From: Hyaloraphidium curvatum
Taxonomy: Eukaryota > Monoblepharomycota > Hyaloraphidiomycetes > Hyaloraphidiales > Hyaloraphidiaceae
Assembly (NCBI GenBank): GCA_025558095.1
Contig: JAIVFI010000012.1
Location: forward strand, 310,001-374,000
Reading direction: 5' to 3'
Length of the DNA: 64,000 bases
Shown one piece after another: positions 63,784 through 64,000 of this stretch. The notes under the pieces were generated by a model that did not search any database, was not told the DNA's origin, and worked only from the letters and a program-made list of their open reading frames with translations. A program made the position numbers and the translations under genes. How positions within the stretch are numbered: the stretch's first letter is position 1; the number at the start of each line of letters is the position of its first letter.

Positions 63784-64000
63784 CTACATGTCCGAGAAGC
63801 CGAAGCTGCCGTCCAAGTCCCGCCTCTTGATATCCTCGACGAGTTTCTGGATCTCGGGATCGAGATCGAGCGAAGCGTTCGACACAAGACTTCCCGTGTC
63901 GCTTCGGCCGCGACGCATGTCCTCCTGCGATCGAGTGCGGATATCGCGCTCGCGTTCGCGCAATGCCGAGTAGCGGCCGCGACGGTCAAGCTCGTAATCT
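63784..64000 (-). CDS. C-terminal fragment of an unrecognised protein, cut by the right edge
   Basis: The last 71 residues of a protein on the minus strand, stop codon at 63784-63786. The frame is charged and helical (DYELDRRGRYSALRERERDI, DLDPEIQKLVEDIKRRDLDG) and ends GSFGFSDM. Arg/Glu/Ser-rich composition suggests a coiled-coil or nuclear protein. The rest is outside the window. It is convergent with the phosphodiesterase gene, 50 bp apart. Confidence 0.6.
   Translation of the reverse strand, partial: DYELDRRGRYSALRERERDIRTRSQEDMRRGRSDTGSLVSNASLDLDPEIQKLVEDIKRRDLDGSFGFSDM

Noticed and set aside
1-64000. CRISPR arrays, rRNA genes, complete transposons or viral genes
   Set aside because: No array-like spaced repeats, no rRNA-like sequence, and no transposase, reverse transcriptase or integrase domain was seen on either strand.

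Overview
The window reads as a gene-dense chromosome segment from a GC-rich fungus. Fungal markers are two Zn2Cys6 regulators, a GATA factor with the N-terminal motif of nitrogen regulators, a CRH-type GH16 glucanase and a KEL3-type kelch protein. Alongside them are genes best known from animals or lost from yeast: CDKAL1, BTG/Tob, CCDC6, serine hydrolase-like and stathmin-like proteins. That mix suggests an early-diverging (zoosporic) lineage rather than an ascomycete or basidiomycete; the species cannot be fixed from the sequence. Most genes carry short introns (mostly 49-81 nt, donors often GTGGGT, GTGCGT or GTGAGT). I rebuilt nearly all exon sets by hand and checked that the reading frames close.

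Left part (1-11.5 kb): a GH47 mannosidase cut by the left edge, a CCDC6-like coiled-coil protein, an amidase, a PAQR receptor, a MYND zinc-finger protein and a 927-residue M16 metallopeptidase. 12-18.8 kb: two paralogous Zn2Cys6 regulators on the minus strand bracket a divergent aquaporin whose last exon has been copied in tandem. 19-29 kb: an isochorismatase-like protein, mitochondrial phosphatidylserine decarboxylase, an unknown helical protein, an OS-9 ER lectin, a second amidase head-to-head with an AllA-like cupin, and a secreted CRH-type GH16 enzyme.

29.7-41.7 kb: a stathmin-like protein, a transmembrane RING-H2 ligase, a C2H2 regulator and a KEL3-like kelch protein divided by 1.6 kb of GC-rich DNA, then three tandem paralogues of an unrecognised small membrane protein. 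41.7-51.6 kb: the tRNA methylthiotransferase CDKAL1 and the rRNA methyltransferase NSUN5/Rcm1 share one very short divergent promoter; then come CinA-like amidase, F-box-like protein, glycerol-3-phosphate dehydrogenase, an unresolved stretch and a BTG/Tob protein. 51.8-64 kb: a serine hydrolase, an acyl-CoA thioesterase, CCT3, ribosomal protein eL34, the GATA regulator, a membrane phosphodiesterase and a gene cut by the right edge.

Several functions group by compartment: N-glycan trimming (GH47) and glycan-dependent ER quality control (OS-9); protein folding and translation (CCT3, eL34, CDKAL1, NSUN5); lipid and redox metabolism (PSD, thioesterase, GPD). The most unusual structures are the tandemly copied aquaporin terminal exon inside the paired-regulator block and the three-gene membrane-protein array.
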